Positions 31,760-42,376 of a stretch of 56,495 bases of DNA are shown piece after piece. The DNA comes from Dichomitus squalens LYAD-421 SS1 (lineage: Eukaryota; Basidiomycota; Agaricomycetes; Polyporales; Polyporaceae): the NCBI RefSeq assembly GCF_000275845.1, contig NW_006766961.1, forward strand, positions 38,604 through 95,098, written 5' to 3'. The notes beneath the pieces were generated by a model. That model searched no databases, was not told the origin of the DNA, and was given only the letters and a program-made list of their open reading frames with translations. Position 1 is the stretch's first letter. Every line of letters starts with the position of its first letter. Position numbers and translations under genes: made by a program.

Positions 31760-33415
31760 GGGAGCGTGGGAAAGTAGGTCGCGTGACCGTCTCCTATTGG
31801 CGGAAGTGAACACACCGGAGTTCAAAACGCGTGATGTCACGCGCTGCGACGCGTCGACCCGCGCTGTCCGCGCTGTATCCTATCGCTTTCGAACTCAATA
31901 ATCCCGCACTGGATAGTACAGTTGCACGGAAACCACACCCGGATATATGATATACATACTCATTAGTCCTTTCTACAGGCTTGATTGCCAGAGACTTGCT
32001 AGGTCGCCATCACACCGTCCTCTCTGCCCGCTAACTTGAAACTGAAGCGATCTCAGGTACCATCCACATTTGTTTCTCACGAACGCCGCCCTATCTCTCA
32101 GTATCTGCAACTACGGATGGAAGTAAATAAGGCTAACTACTATCAGAAACGTCCCATATACAGCCCAATTGCCATGACTGTTCCACCCTCGGCATCCGAG
32201 TCGCTCACCAACCTCAGGCTCCCAACCGTGCCACCCCAAACAGGGACGTTTCCCGCTCATTACCGGGGCTCTCGTATGACAATCCATCTTTCCTTCGCTG
32301 CAAGTGATTAATAGCTACTCCGGACGAAGACCTTGAAGCTCAGTCCGAGCGAGCCCCGTCCACACACTTTGGTAAATCAGATTCTGACTCCTTGCATCTC
32401 GACTACACCATCGCATCCTCTGTATCTCTTAGTTCTACGACTGGAAAGAACTAACATCTACTTTTTTGATAGGATACAGGTGAGATGTGTGCGACTATCC
32501 TTCAGCGCCGGCGACAGAAGCTGCATCTCGATGTTGGGTTTTCGGACGGGGAATCGTCTTGGTACCCATCGCTGAGTTCAACGCAATCCACTGTTCCTCA
32601 ACCAAGCTCCAGGCTCATTCATGTATACATGAGGGATCTACGACTAGAGATATATTGGTCACGATGTCATAGTAGCAGACGCATCAAATACGTCTTCCCA
32701 GCGCTCTCAAGCCAACGGGCACGGTTCAGGCTCCATGTCAGTGATTGAGGACGGAGACTGCCTCTATCAGGCTCAGAAGTCCAGGGCTCAGCTGTGCCGC
32801 GGGGTTTATCATGGCATACAGATTCTAATCTATCCAACTGTCTAACATCTAACTGACAGCAATGCTGTCAGTTACAGCATCCTGCGCTCATGCTGGGTAC
32901 CAGGCCGGGGTTCAAGGTTTTTTGGTGAGTGGTTGAGGCCATAGCCATAGTCCCTACAACCAGTTGACGCGGAGCGAAGTCACATTGGTGGCTGCACAAT
33001 CTGGCAAGCCTGGAACTGCGCAAAGGTTGTTAGTTTGAATCTGTCGATACGTGGTCTATGCGAGCAAGCTCTATGGCATGTGACGAGCGTATATCCTTAT
33101 GACCGGTGTTGTAGAAAGACGTGCCGGTGCAGTTGCTGAGGAGGTATGCAATCTACTTCTGGCATCATCGATGCCCGGGCCATTCTGTCGCCAGCGCTCA
33201 CTGACAGGATGTGACTCGGTCAGAAGGACAGGATTATCAGAGAAATTGCCTAGGGCTGTAACTAACACATCGTGCTTTATAGTAATGACTTTGTGGCGAA
33301 GCGCTAGGGAAAGACTGTTACCATTCACTTTGGTCGCCCTGGACTCCGGTGCGTACATTAGGTCTCACTCTCGTCTTACACTTTCCTACAACTAGTGACC
33401 ACACGAGATTGTTCT
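31760..33415 (+). repeat. Block P, copy C (upstream of 7TM-C)
   Basis: Begins at GCGTGACCGTCTCCTATTGGC (about 31784). The DT-x-E-x-C exon is here frameshifted (reads DTGEMCATILQRRRQ then diverges). The immediate 7TM upstream part (33060-33415) is well conserved with copies A and B. Confidence 0.4.
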
Positions 33416-33416
33416 C

Positions 33417-34938
33417 ATGTCAAGCACGACGCTCGCCCCTGGATCCGTCTGGGTTGGACTTTCTGCCAGCTCAAATTGCAGGACCGATAACGCAGACTGC
33501 CCTGTCTTCTGGATTATATGGTGGGTAGAAGCTGACTAGATCCCGCTATTCATCAACCTGACTGAGTTGGTTATCAGGATGCTTCACAACTTTAGCCCTC
33601 GCAGCGTTTACGGCTCTTCTAAAGTGAGCCCGCCGTTTCATACATCAATCATCCCTAATTGTTTGCTCAAAGGCTCACGTTAATCTGAAGACAATGGCCT
33701 ACTCATCGCTTCACCACCGCTGTCCTCGGTTCGACACTTGTTCTCCTTTATGCATCCACCACTATGGCCGTCATTATCACTATTCTAGAAGCACGGGGCA
33801 GTATTCTTACTGCTATCATTCACTCGCGGGTTCTCTGTGATCATGCGGTTATTCTGTACTACGGTCCCAGCCACTATGGATCCTGTGCGAATACGGCGGC
33901 ACTCACAGTCAATGTACGTCCTGGTCGTCTCATCACACCTCATTCTGTAATCATACCCCCTAGACACTCTTGGGCGATTCAATCGTTTGCTGGCCGGTTT
34001 TGTTGCTTTGGCCAGGGAACCTTTTTATAAGAGGTGTCTCGATTATACTGTTGCTGGCAACCTTGGGTGAGCTTGCAATGATATCGTAGTCGCTATATAT
34101 TCCCATAATTGTTGTCCCCGGGGAGATCAGCTCTGGGAGCAGTGGACCTCAGGTTCACATGCCCTCTCGAAGACCTAATTTGGGGCTGGTCACTTGATGG
34201 CAATACCGGCCTTCCGGGAGGCATGTATGGAGGAACACTATACGGCATCGCCGCCTCCGTGCTGTCTCTGAGTGTGAATCTCTTTGCAACCATCATAGTG
34301 GGCTATAAGGCATGGTGTGTCATATTGCGGATTGATATCTGCCCTAAGCCAGCCTCTCATGACTGCTGCAGGAAATTGAAAATGTTTCTGCGGCAATTCA
34401 AGGTATCAGGCGACAGGACTATCCAGATGGAGAGACTGTTCTCTGTACTGGTCGAATCGGGGATGGTTTATTGCATTATCTGGATAGGTCGATTGCTGTG
34501 CATCCACAAGCTAGGAGCGAGACTCTATGTTCTACTTGCAGATATTCGTGGTTGCTTGGCAAGTCCACGCCGGCTCTGCCGTCCAAGGCGAACCCACATT
34601 TGACGGGAAATTCGGTTACTCCATCAACGGAGGACTTGTACCTGTCATTGTACGTTGGAGTTCCTTCTTCGAGAAATGCACCTCTGACAACACCACCGAA
34701 GGCCATCTACCCAGCCGACGTGATCATACTAGTCGCACAAAACAGGTCGCTTATGGACAAAGCCTTCGGCGGGGGCGCGGTCAATGCCCCCGAGCCATCG
34801 TGTTTGGGCGGCATCCGGGTCTCAAGCGCGACTGTGCTGCATATAGCACGGCAAGGAGTTCAAGTCCGAGACGGGTCTGAGGAGTCTAGCATGCACACTG
34901 CTGACGAGCGGAATATGGAGTCAAGCGGAATTGCGTAA
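33417..34938 (+). pseudogene. 7TM-C: seven-helix membrane protein gene with 5' frameshift
   Basis: Exons 2-8 are homologous to 7TM-A/B and open (TTAVLGSTLVLLYASTTMAV, GSCANTAALTVN, TLLGDSIVCW, GIAASVLSLSVNLFATIIVG, MERLFSVLVESGMVYCIIW, AIYPADVIILVAQNRS). Exon 1, from the ATG at 33417, is two bases short of a whole number of codons relative to 7TM-A, so the frame is lost before the first intron. A downstream start or an altered splice site could still rescue a shorter protein. A lysine-rich cytosolic segment and an altered FGYSINGG (FGxFISGG in A/B) show relaxed divergence. Confidence 0.75.
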
Positions 34939-35109
34939 CCTGCGAGGAGATGACTATTACAGACATATGGCGGGGAAAGAACAAGAGTTGTAGTATGCAG
35001 TCCTCGATGCATGTACATCTACAATGTCGTCTGATGGAATCTGGGCTTGTGACGCCTGGTGCGCCGCAGCGACTGCTACGCACTGGAGATACAAGAGATA
35101 CTAGGGAAG

Positions 35110-36770
35110 TTCATTCCCACTACAGCGACTCGAGCCACGGCCCGAGCTCGAGGAGCGTCCTCGGACAGCGATGACGTTTGTCGACGAGTTACTGAGTGAA
35201 TGCCGCTCATCAGCGTTCAGCTGGCGAACGTCGAGGATGGCAGCATCTGAAGGATATCCGGGAGTTATGGAGTTTTTCAGGAGAGCATCGGTGCTCGTGA
35301 GGTCGACTCGTCCACCATAATGGTCTTCGTGCTCTCACGAGATATCCATATCCGTCAGACGATGAGGATGAGTAGGGTTGCCCTGGCATAGCAGGCACTC
35401 GACGTACCTTCGCCATTTTCAGCATCGTTCGGCAGGTTCGTGCACTAAGCGGCGGACGTCTTAGGACTAGAGGATGGCACCGAAGGAGCAGGAAGTGTAG
35501 CGGAGTTTGACGTGCAAGCAGAGACGTCGCGGTTGCGAGCGATCTCGACGGCCCTCGCGAAGTCCACACGGACGGCTTGGCTGAAGGCAAGGGCGTGCGC
35601 CTTGCCTATTCCAGGACATGTCGTGCCCCACAGACGCATCTCACTCAATCAATAACGGCTTAGTAACACTCACCTCGGATCGCACACTGGCAGCCTGCGC
35701 AACCTGCGTCATCTCCCTCTCTCGCTGATGCGGACCCCTTGCTCTCCACCGCATCATGGAATTCCGCACGAGCGTCAGATACTTTGGTTTGAGCTGCTCG
35801 GCCCAGCTCTGCGCGACCTCTGGTGAGGGGTTCGGGTCCTCGCGCATGAGTTCGGTGAGGTGCGTGAACAAGGCAGTCCTGATTTCTCGTGGCGCGATGA
35901 CTTCCGAGTCCCCACAGCACTCCCACCCCCAACGCTGTTAGCACAACGCACACAAGGTATCTGGAGACGGGAGTACGTACAATTCAGGCTAGGATCGACA
36001 GCGACGTCTCTCTTCTTCTTTACCTGTTCCCGACTCTGCTTCCCCGACGCCTAAGGCGGCAGCTGACGCGCGCGAACGAGCGAGTCCGCCTGCTCCTTGC
36101 GCGCGGTCGCGAATCAGCGGCACACGTCCTACGCGGTGTAGTGCGCTATACCGGGGATGACCTTCACGCGTCTTGCGAGCATCTCACGCGCGGAGAGGTC
36201 TGGGGTCTGGGAAACTTTGTCGAAGTAGACTGTTCCGTCATGCGTGAGCGAGCGGTCAATCTAGCTACGAGAGACTGCACACCGTGATAGCAACACGATG
36301 GATGATAGGCGACGTACGTTTGAGGGTATCCGATGCGCCCTGTGGGAGCGGACCCTTGTGCGGCGTCGATTTGTTAGCGACACGTTCGGGTTGCAGTACC
36401 GGAGCCAGCGTCGATGCTAGTGTGTGTTTCGGCGCTAGTGTGGGTTCGACGCTGATGTGGGTTTCGCTGGCTGCGTCGACGAAGGGGGAGGTAGAGCTCA
36501 GGACTGAGATATAGGCTGATAAGGGTATACATGTGGTCCATCCTGGAGGGTACGGGGGTCCCAGTTGACGATGAGCGGGGACCCATTTGCGGCCAAGGTA
36601 GGCCTGACGTCGGTGTTGGCAGCAGGGACGGTTACCGGCGTGAGTGTGGGCTTCCAGCGCGCGGCGTCGAGTGTCAATGTGGACAGGGCGTCGATGTGGA
36701 CAGGGCGTCGCTGTTGAACATGAAGGGATACGAACACAAGATATGATCATTAGTATTAGATGTAGGGAGG
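35110..36770 (-). pseudogene. HD3: homeodomain-like gene with stops
   Basis: Homologous to HD1 throughout. The C-terminal exon with GKAHALAFSQAVRVDFARAV (35445-35648) and the exon with THLTELMREDPNPSPEVAQS (35640-35871) are open. The homeodomain-like exon (about 36080-36240) has TAG before DVC and TGA in place of the Trp of the WF motif. The N-terminal part near 36600 keeps NGSPLIVNWDPRTLQ. Dead in the DNA-binding exon. Confidence 0.45.
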
Positions 36771-36829
36771 GATGAGTCTCGGTGGCGACGGTAACTGGGC
36801 GATGAGGTCGATGAACATAAGCCTCTCCA

Positions 36830-37230
36830 GAAATACGACTTCAACGGCCCGTGCTCTGACAGGACATTGACTTGTAAACGCTGACCTTCCTTTACCTGGC
36901 TTGGGGCGAATGACGACCTGTTGACCTCGCGTGTGGCACGTCCACGAGACCCCTTTCCGGGCATCACCTGTGTACCAAGCGCACGCGGGATTATTTCCTC
37001 CCTGTTTCTATGTACACGCACCAATTGGAACGACCGCATAATGAAACAATATCCCAACCGTAGCCCGGGCCTGTCCTGATCGTACGACCAATCAATCGCG
37101 CGTAGCGCTCGATGTCAAACAATAATACTCTTGACTGCCGTTGGGACGGGTCTATTCGGTAGCCTGAAACAGTAAATCGGCTTTCGCGCTTCAAGTACAG
37201 TGTTCTCCGAGAAGAGGATGACTTCAGGTC
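36830..37230 (-). repeat. Block Y fragment, unit 3
   Basis: Matches 48600-49000 and 28620-29080 (for example the IIPRALGTQ / VIPRALGPR frame and the GCGCGTAGCGCTCGATGTC stretch). It abuts HD3 directly, so block X and its SSP relic have been deleted in this unit. Confidence 0.5.
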
Positions 37231-37560
37231 ACGGCTCGTATCTGAGTGCCGGTGGATGTTGTCTGGATGGAATGAGTGTCCTTGTCCCTTGAATGGAGCC
37301 AGAGAAGATGTTGATTGAGGTGTGTCGTGGCGGGTTCTGGCTTGTTGAGAGCCTCCGCCTCCTCGATTCATCGCATGCCGCGGTGTTCTGTGCTGCCAGG
37401 TTTCGGCGCCGGCGATACCATAAGTAGCCGGCCACCAGTGTCGCTGCGAGCACAAGGAGGACCGCAATGACTGTGAAAGAGGGGGCGGCGAATGAGAACG
37501 TCGAGCGCGTTTGGCTTGAGAAGAGAGGCGACGACGGAGGGATCTCGTTGCAAACGCGTA
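37229..37560 (-). CDS. Possible single-pass membrane protein, C-terminal exon
   Basis: On the - strand a continuous frame gives CNEIPPSSPLFSS, a hydrophobic segment FTVIAVLLVLAATLVAGYLW, then YRRRRN and a polar Ser/Arg-rich tail ending PPALRYEP. One helix followed by a basic stop-transfer cluster is typical of type I membrane proteins. No paralogue occurs elsewhere in the window. The upstream exons are unclear, and the family is not recognised. Confidence 0.45.
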
Positions 37561-37799
37561 CCGTACAGTAAAGTCGGAGTACAGCGTCTATATACGAAAA
37601 ACTTTATCGATAACCGAGCGTAATCGCTCACCTAAGCGCCCGAAAGCCAACATGAATGTACCGGAAACAGAACCACCACTGACACCTTCTTTCTTGGAGG
37701 AGTCTGATGAACCCGCGCGATGCAAGATGCGTAGGGACATTGTCGCGGAGACTAGATGGCCACAGAATGGCCACATGGTGAGAGGGATGGGATGTAAAA

Positions 37800-38217
37800 C
37801 GCAGACGTGGAGCACTCACCGACCGATCAGAACACATTGCTGCCAGAACGCACAATTACAACTAGGCTGCGCATCATCGTCGTTGTATGTATTAGGGAGC
37901 ATAGCAAGAGGCGGTCCGACAGCGTCCACCTTGCGCCGCTTCCGCGATGAGCGATCGTTGACCCTCGGCGCGCTTGGATCTTGAGTATCGTCCAAGAACG
38001 ATGTCCAGAGCATCGCCTATACCACACCGAGGACCGCACCTTGCAAGTAAGAGCAGAGTCTGGAGGGACCCTCGACGCCATTGAGCAGCTTGGCAGCTGC
38101 GGGCACTTCAGCAGTGAGGTCTTCGAAGAAGAGAGGAGCGTTTCGCTCCGGTGCCGTGTCCCACGACCCGTTTCGCTGTTGCGCTCTCTCGAGCGAGATC
38201 GCCTGCGTGCGTTGCAC
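37800..38217 (-). CDS. Possible spliced gene of unknown function
   Basis: From 38217 on the - strand: PLFFEDLTAEVPAAAKLLNG...CSYLQ, then a GT..AG intron (GTGCGG to ACTCAAG), then DPSAPRVNDRSSRKRRKVD with a nuclear-localisation-like basic run and CNCAFWQQC. Phase is kept across the intron. It might be the 5' part of the gene at 37229-37560. Unrecognised and unique in the window. Confidence 0.3.
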
Positions 38218-38582
38218 TCCCTGTCCCAGTCTCGGTCTTTCTGTGGTGACCTACTCCGGCACCGTCGCTCCAGATACTGAGGGATGACTATGCTAACATC
38301 GTGGACAGCTACAGTTCAAAAGGACGGAATACAATCTCTGCAAGTGACCTCGCACAAGCCTCTTGTGCCACAAAGGACATATGTCAATTTCTCATACGCG
38401 ATGGATCGTACATCTGAGTTTTCTGGTTAACTAAAAAGACCTATACCCCCATATCGTACAGATATCGAAGCAAGCAACCGTGATCGAACTGGATAGCATC
38501 ATTCTGATAGAATCGCTGCCCCCCGGTCTTTCTTCCCTCAGACCATCCTACACCGGAAGCTCGCGGACGAGCTCACATTTTC

Positions 38583-38893
38583 CTATAGAATGGTAGGGAA
38601 GCATATCTGCAGATTGTTTCCTAGTCAGCTTATAGAGATTTGCAGCCTGTGAGAAGGAGATATACCCCTTGACTGCTGCCGGGGACAGTCCTGCATGTCC
38701 AACTGGGTATGACGGGAGGAAACGTCGCACAGCTCGCACATGTGGTGTTAGTGGTGCAAGCCACGAGAGGAGTGATGCATCGCGTAGATTGGCGGGCTTC
38801 AAGCTGCCCGGGATCAGCGGTAGCGAAGGCGCGGCCAACGCTCATAGCCCCGATGGCGATGGCGACGCTAATCATGGCAGGGGTGAAACGCAT
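38583..38893 (-). CDS. SSP2: small secreted six-cysteine protein
   Basis: Exons 38666-38893 and 38583-38606 with a 59-nt intron encode 83 residues. The signal peptide is MRFTPAMISVAIAIGAMSV...; the mature cysteines follow C-x6-C-x5-C-x2-C-x11-C-x10-C and the tail is ICFPTIL. The 5'UTR intron is 38904-38967, again 64 nt. It is more diverged than SSP1 or SSP3 (CxTxxVACTTNTTCASC, and two extra residues before the fifth cysteine) yet keeps all cysteines and splice positions, which argues for a working gene. The ATG at 38893 is the one conserved in all copies. Confidence 0.78.
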
Positions 38894-39129
38894 ATTGTAG
38901 GACCTTTCATGTGAGACGTAATGTGTCAGTATTGAGAAGTGAGGGAAAGGTGGGAAGGGATGCTCACTGGATTGTAGACGAGTTGTGCGGTGTGAATGCT
39001 CGGCGAGGACTTGCTGAAGCTTCCCCTAGAGTCCCATCTTTTATACTCCGTCTGTTGGTTATATCCTCCAGAAATGGTCGGTATCTCTGGGATATAATGC
39101 CCGTTGTGATGGAGAGTATACTAATATTC

Positions 39130-39483
39130 TGACCGAACCTTTGGTGTGAATTGGGAGGCGAGAATTAGCATATAGACAATCCAATCCGTGGTGATGCGTA
39201 GGCGCGTCAATCTCGACCGACAATGCTTGCAAGATATGTCATTCTATGGATTGTACCATATTCTGAAGACACGCTCCATGAATAGCTTTCTAGGAGTGAT
39301 GATTTATCGAGTACCTGGTTCTTTTCTGCCAGCTAACTAGATGGTGACTTCGACTCGCATGTAGTTGCGATGTGATCACTTGAACAGACATCCGACGGTT
39401 CACAGAACTATAGGAACACTCCTATCCCATACCACATCCTCGACTGAGCAGTAGAGTCACAATATGGACTATATCTCGAGTAG
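39130..39483. other. No gene recognised upstream of the interrupted ORF
   Basis: No recognisable coding content between the SSP2 promoter side and the frame that opens at 39484. Confidence 0.5.
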
Positions 39484-39578
39484 TGTCACGAAACAGAATA
39501 TGAAAATCGCATATTCAACAGGCCACTCAAATCCCGAACCATCGGAATGATGTGCTTTGCATTAGTACATAATCAGGG

Positions 39579-39700
39579 TGTTGGAATCTGTAGAATTCAC
39601 ACTCTAGTATCGGTTGGATGGTGTAGTGGTAACACCTCCCAGCGCATATGGGATGACCCGGGTTCAATCCCCGGTCTGACCAACTTTTCATTGTTCAACA
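39579..39700 (+). repeat. Left LTR of the TRIM
   Basis: 122 bp, TG...CA ends, identical to the right LTR. Confidence 0.92.
39612..39682 (+). tRNA. tRNA-like gene in the left LTR (positional anticodon GCA)
   Basis: A full cloverleaf can be drawn over 71 nt: acceptor GGTTGGA/TCTGACC (two wobble-type pairs), D stem GTGT/ACAC, anticodon stem TCCCA/TGGGA with loop GCGCATA, T stem CCGGG/CCCGG with loop TTCAATC, discriminator A. Pol III boxes are intact: A box TGGTGTAGTGG, B box GGTTCAATCC. Position 33 is C instead of the near-universal T, so decoding as tRNA-Cys is doubtful; the D- and T-arm sequences look closer to Glu/Gln-type tRNAs. Its likely role is a Pol III promoter for the element. Confidence 0.7.
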
Positions 39701-39712
39701 GGTTATGAGCCC
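39701..39712 (+). other. Primer-binding site of the TRIM
   Basis: GGTTATGAGCCC follows the left LTR directly and is complementary to the anticodon arm of initiator tRNA-Met (GGGCTCATAACC). Priming from an internal half of tRNAiMet is known for copia-type elements. Confidence 0.8.
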
Positions 39713-39826
39713 TGTGTGACGCTTCGAAGGGAGCAGGGTCAGAGAACCCCCGCCTCGGGAAATGTGCCTGAGGGTAACTTCATTTGGAAAAGTTGGTTCC
39801 TTGATTGATCACCAGAGTGTGACTTC

Positions 39827-39834
39827 AGGGGGAG
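39827..39834 (+). other. Polypurine tract of the TRIM
   Basis: AGGGGGAG immediately before the right LTR, identical to the copia tract at 285-292. Confidence 0.85.
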
Positions 39835-39956
39835 TGTTGGAATCTGTAGAATTCACACTCTAGTATCGGTTGGATGGTGTAGTGGTAACACCTCCCAGCG
39901 CATATGGGATGACCCGGGTTCAATCCCCGGTCTGACCAACTTTTCATTGTTCAACA
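39835..39956 (+). repeat. Right LTR of the TRIM
   Basis: 122 bp, identical to the left LTR. Confidence 0.92.
39868..39938 (+). tRNA. tRNA-like gene in the right LTR
   Basis: Exact second copy of the sequence at 39612-39682, offset by 256 bp. Confidence 0.7.
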
Positions 39957-40199
39957 CAGGGTGAGCGCGTTCAGCCACCTGTCGCATTAGCTATGGTGGC
40001 GGCCTACCTAGCTGATAGCCGAGCAGCTGATTTCCCCAAGGATATTGTGGGGCGACCATATGAGCCAAGATATGGGCCCATTGCATTTGCAGATATTCAG
40101 GCTTTGCAAGAAAATTTGCGCGGTCGGTGTACAGCAAGCTGTGGGAGCGCATAATCATACCTGCCACATTAGCTCACTGGCATGATCTCCGACCTGGGT

Positions 40200-42370
40200 A
40201 GGCATAACTCCATTGAGATGGAAAGTTGATCTGGTGACTAGTATCGTAGCCAGATCATTGAGAGAGCAGTGTGAGACTCAGACAGAATATGGAGGGCTAC
40301 AGAAACGCCGAGCTTGTGTCCAGTACCATATTGTGATACTTTTCGTAGCACATAGTAATAGCCTCCGATAAGGCAAGAGTTCAGAGATTCAAGGCTGCAG
40401 TATACAGACCACACAATAGGCCAAGCTTGACTAGAAGAGAAGTTACGCCCTTTCACCTCCGGCAATGCGATAGCGACGCGTATACGTCGTTGGACAGATG
40501 GAAAGCAATGAATCCGACATGAAGTTTCAGCAATTATTGAAGACTTCAATTGATCATTTTACAAGCAATACAGAGCACATATATGAGCGAGGAGGTAATT
40601 ATCGGATTGCGTTGATGAAGTTGAAGGAATCTCGAAGATGCGCCACAGGACAAGCACTGTGCTCTCCTCGAGTTTGTCAGTTCTGGAAATACGTCCGCAG
40701 AGGTCTACCGCAGTCAAGTAGTAGAATTTTACATTTCATTTTTGAGGCCACGCAACAAGGCGGAGACAAGAAGTCGTTTCCGTAAACCACTGGTTCGCAC
40801 GTTGGACGTATATGTCATCTACGCTCACCGGGTGGAGCCGAATCTATCGTCTAACCTATAGCGGCGGCGATTGAGTGCCCAGCGCTGGGGGGAAATGTGT
40901 CACAATGGAATATGTGGACACCTAGAAGCTAGCTCGAACCGCGTCAGCTGCAGGCACGGTGCGGAACTAGTGGGGAGCAATGTCAATCAGAGGCCACGGT
41001 TCGAACATATTACCAGTGCCGTTCACCCAAGACAGGCCAGACGATTCCAATGACCCGTTTAATCCGGAAGTCGTTCATGATGCATTGCGCTCGGCAGCGC
41101 CCGAATAAGTGGGGTTATGGCTCTCAAGAAATACACCTACGACGTGCGCTCTGACAGGGACTTGGTATGTGGACATTGACCTTCAGTCTTCGTTTCTACT
41201 TGCTCTCAGTTGCCTGCTTTGGGCTGAGTGACGACCTGTCGACTTCATGTGGCGCACGTCCACGAGACTCCTGGCCGGATACCCGCATACAAAGCATACG
41301 CGGAACTACCAGCATGGTCAACGCACTCGATCCTTTAGGCTCAATGCTGCGTGGTCCATGTCGTCAGAAGACACATAACCGCACGCATCGATCGAAGCCT
41401 TATAATCTCTCAGTAGCCTGATGGCGCGGGCATGTGCTGCTCACACGGACCGATCGATCACGCGTAGCGCTCCATGTCATACAACGGTGGTCCCGACTTC
41501 TGTCGGCACGAGTCTATTCGGTTGCCTAACAGAGTAATGCGAACTTCGGCCTGCAACAATAGCGACGAAGTTCCCCGGATGGGGGCGATTGGTCAGGTCA
41601 TGGTTCTGAATCAGACGAAGTGGACCTCAGGGCGAGCGTCTACATGAGAGGCTCAGGTTGCGCCCTCTAGATGGAGTAGCTACAAAGCACTCAGAAAACG
41701 AGAGAAATATACTAAAAGCGCACAGAATGGGAACAACACATACTTGTATATAGAACGAGCGGCATGGAATGCATACTCCCCAAGCACTTGAGTCGACAGC
41801 TTTGGGCGCCTCGCCGCACATGTCTTGCGGGCGCTCGTACACACATTGGAGAACTCGGCGCATACTCTGCGTGGCGAGCATGACGAGTACGTGAAAGATA
41901 GCGAGACTGCAATCAGGTGTCCAATATGCGGTTACTACGGCTGCAGATTTGTTCCATTCGAAACTCCGCCATGTCTGCGTATGAACGCTCTTGTGCGGAT
42001 CGGAGGGTCATCCGTATCCATCAAAAGTCGCGTGTGGAGACACAGGCGCGTGGACGACATGGTACCGTTCCGGAAACTGCAGCCCATTTCGAAGAAGAGA
42101 TCGAGTTAGAGTTTAGAGAGACAGAACAGCTTCTAGGAGATAAGTAAAGGCAGCCAGCAAGGGCCAGGAACGAGATGTAGAGTCAAGAGAAGTTCGCCGA
42201 GGGAGCTGAGTGAACAGGATTCGTGATTGTCCAGGTTTATCGGTCATGAGATTTCTAAATAGTAGCCCGCAGGTCCAGCATCGTAGCAGTGGATAATAGA
42301 GCCCCTCCGTTGAGTGGGAATTGAGACAGAAAGAAGAAGAGAGTGCCAACTCGCACCGAACTCTTACCCC
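40200..42370 (-). repeat. Relic block Y, unit 3
   Basis: The DNA matches blocks at 28290-29700 and 51460-52900, including the GGCGGCGATTGAGTGCCCA and GACAGAGTAATGCGAACTTCG type stretches. The first 600 bp have no counterpart I can see. Reading frames on either strand are broken. Product unknown. Confidence 0.45.
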
Positions 42371-42376
42371 TTCGCC

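Larger units (their letters stand above)
39579..39956 (+). mobile_element. 378-bp miniature LTR retrotransposon with tRNA-like sequence in each LTR
   Basis: Two identical 122-bp direct repeats (39579-39700, 39835-39956) start TGTTGGAAT and end TTCAACA. They enclose 134 bp with a primer-binding site right after the left LTR and a polypurine tract right before the right LTR. The 5-bp repeat CAGGG flanks the element (39574-39578, 39957-39961). No protein is encoded, so it is a TRIM. Each LTR carries a 71-nt tRNA-like gene. It resembles the tRNA-bearing TRIM group I recall being described as Helenus. Identical LTRs indicate a recent insertion; Ty1/copia machinery is the likely mobiliser. Confidence 0.92.
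39484..40154 (+). pseudogene. Open frame split by the miniature LTR element
   Basis: If the element and one copy of its TSD are removed (join 39578 to 39962), a frame of 95 codons runs from after the TAG at 39481 to a TAA at 40152-40154. It reads through the target CAGGG without a break. It includes RTIGMMCFALVHNQGE around the junction and VALAMVAAYLADSRAADFP and GPIAFADIQALQENL after it. Composition looks protein-like. I do not recognise the family and see no paralogue in the window. It could be an exon of a larger gene or a chance frame. Confidence 0.35.

Noticed and set aside
39612..39682. A normal tRNA-Cys(GCA) gene
   Set aside because: C33 in the loop, location inside a TG...CA repeat with PBS and PPT, and exact duplication make an element-borne sequence far more likely.
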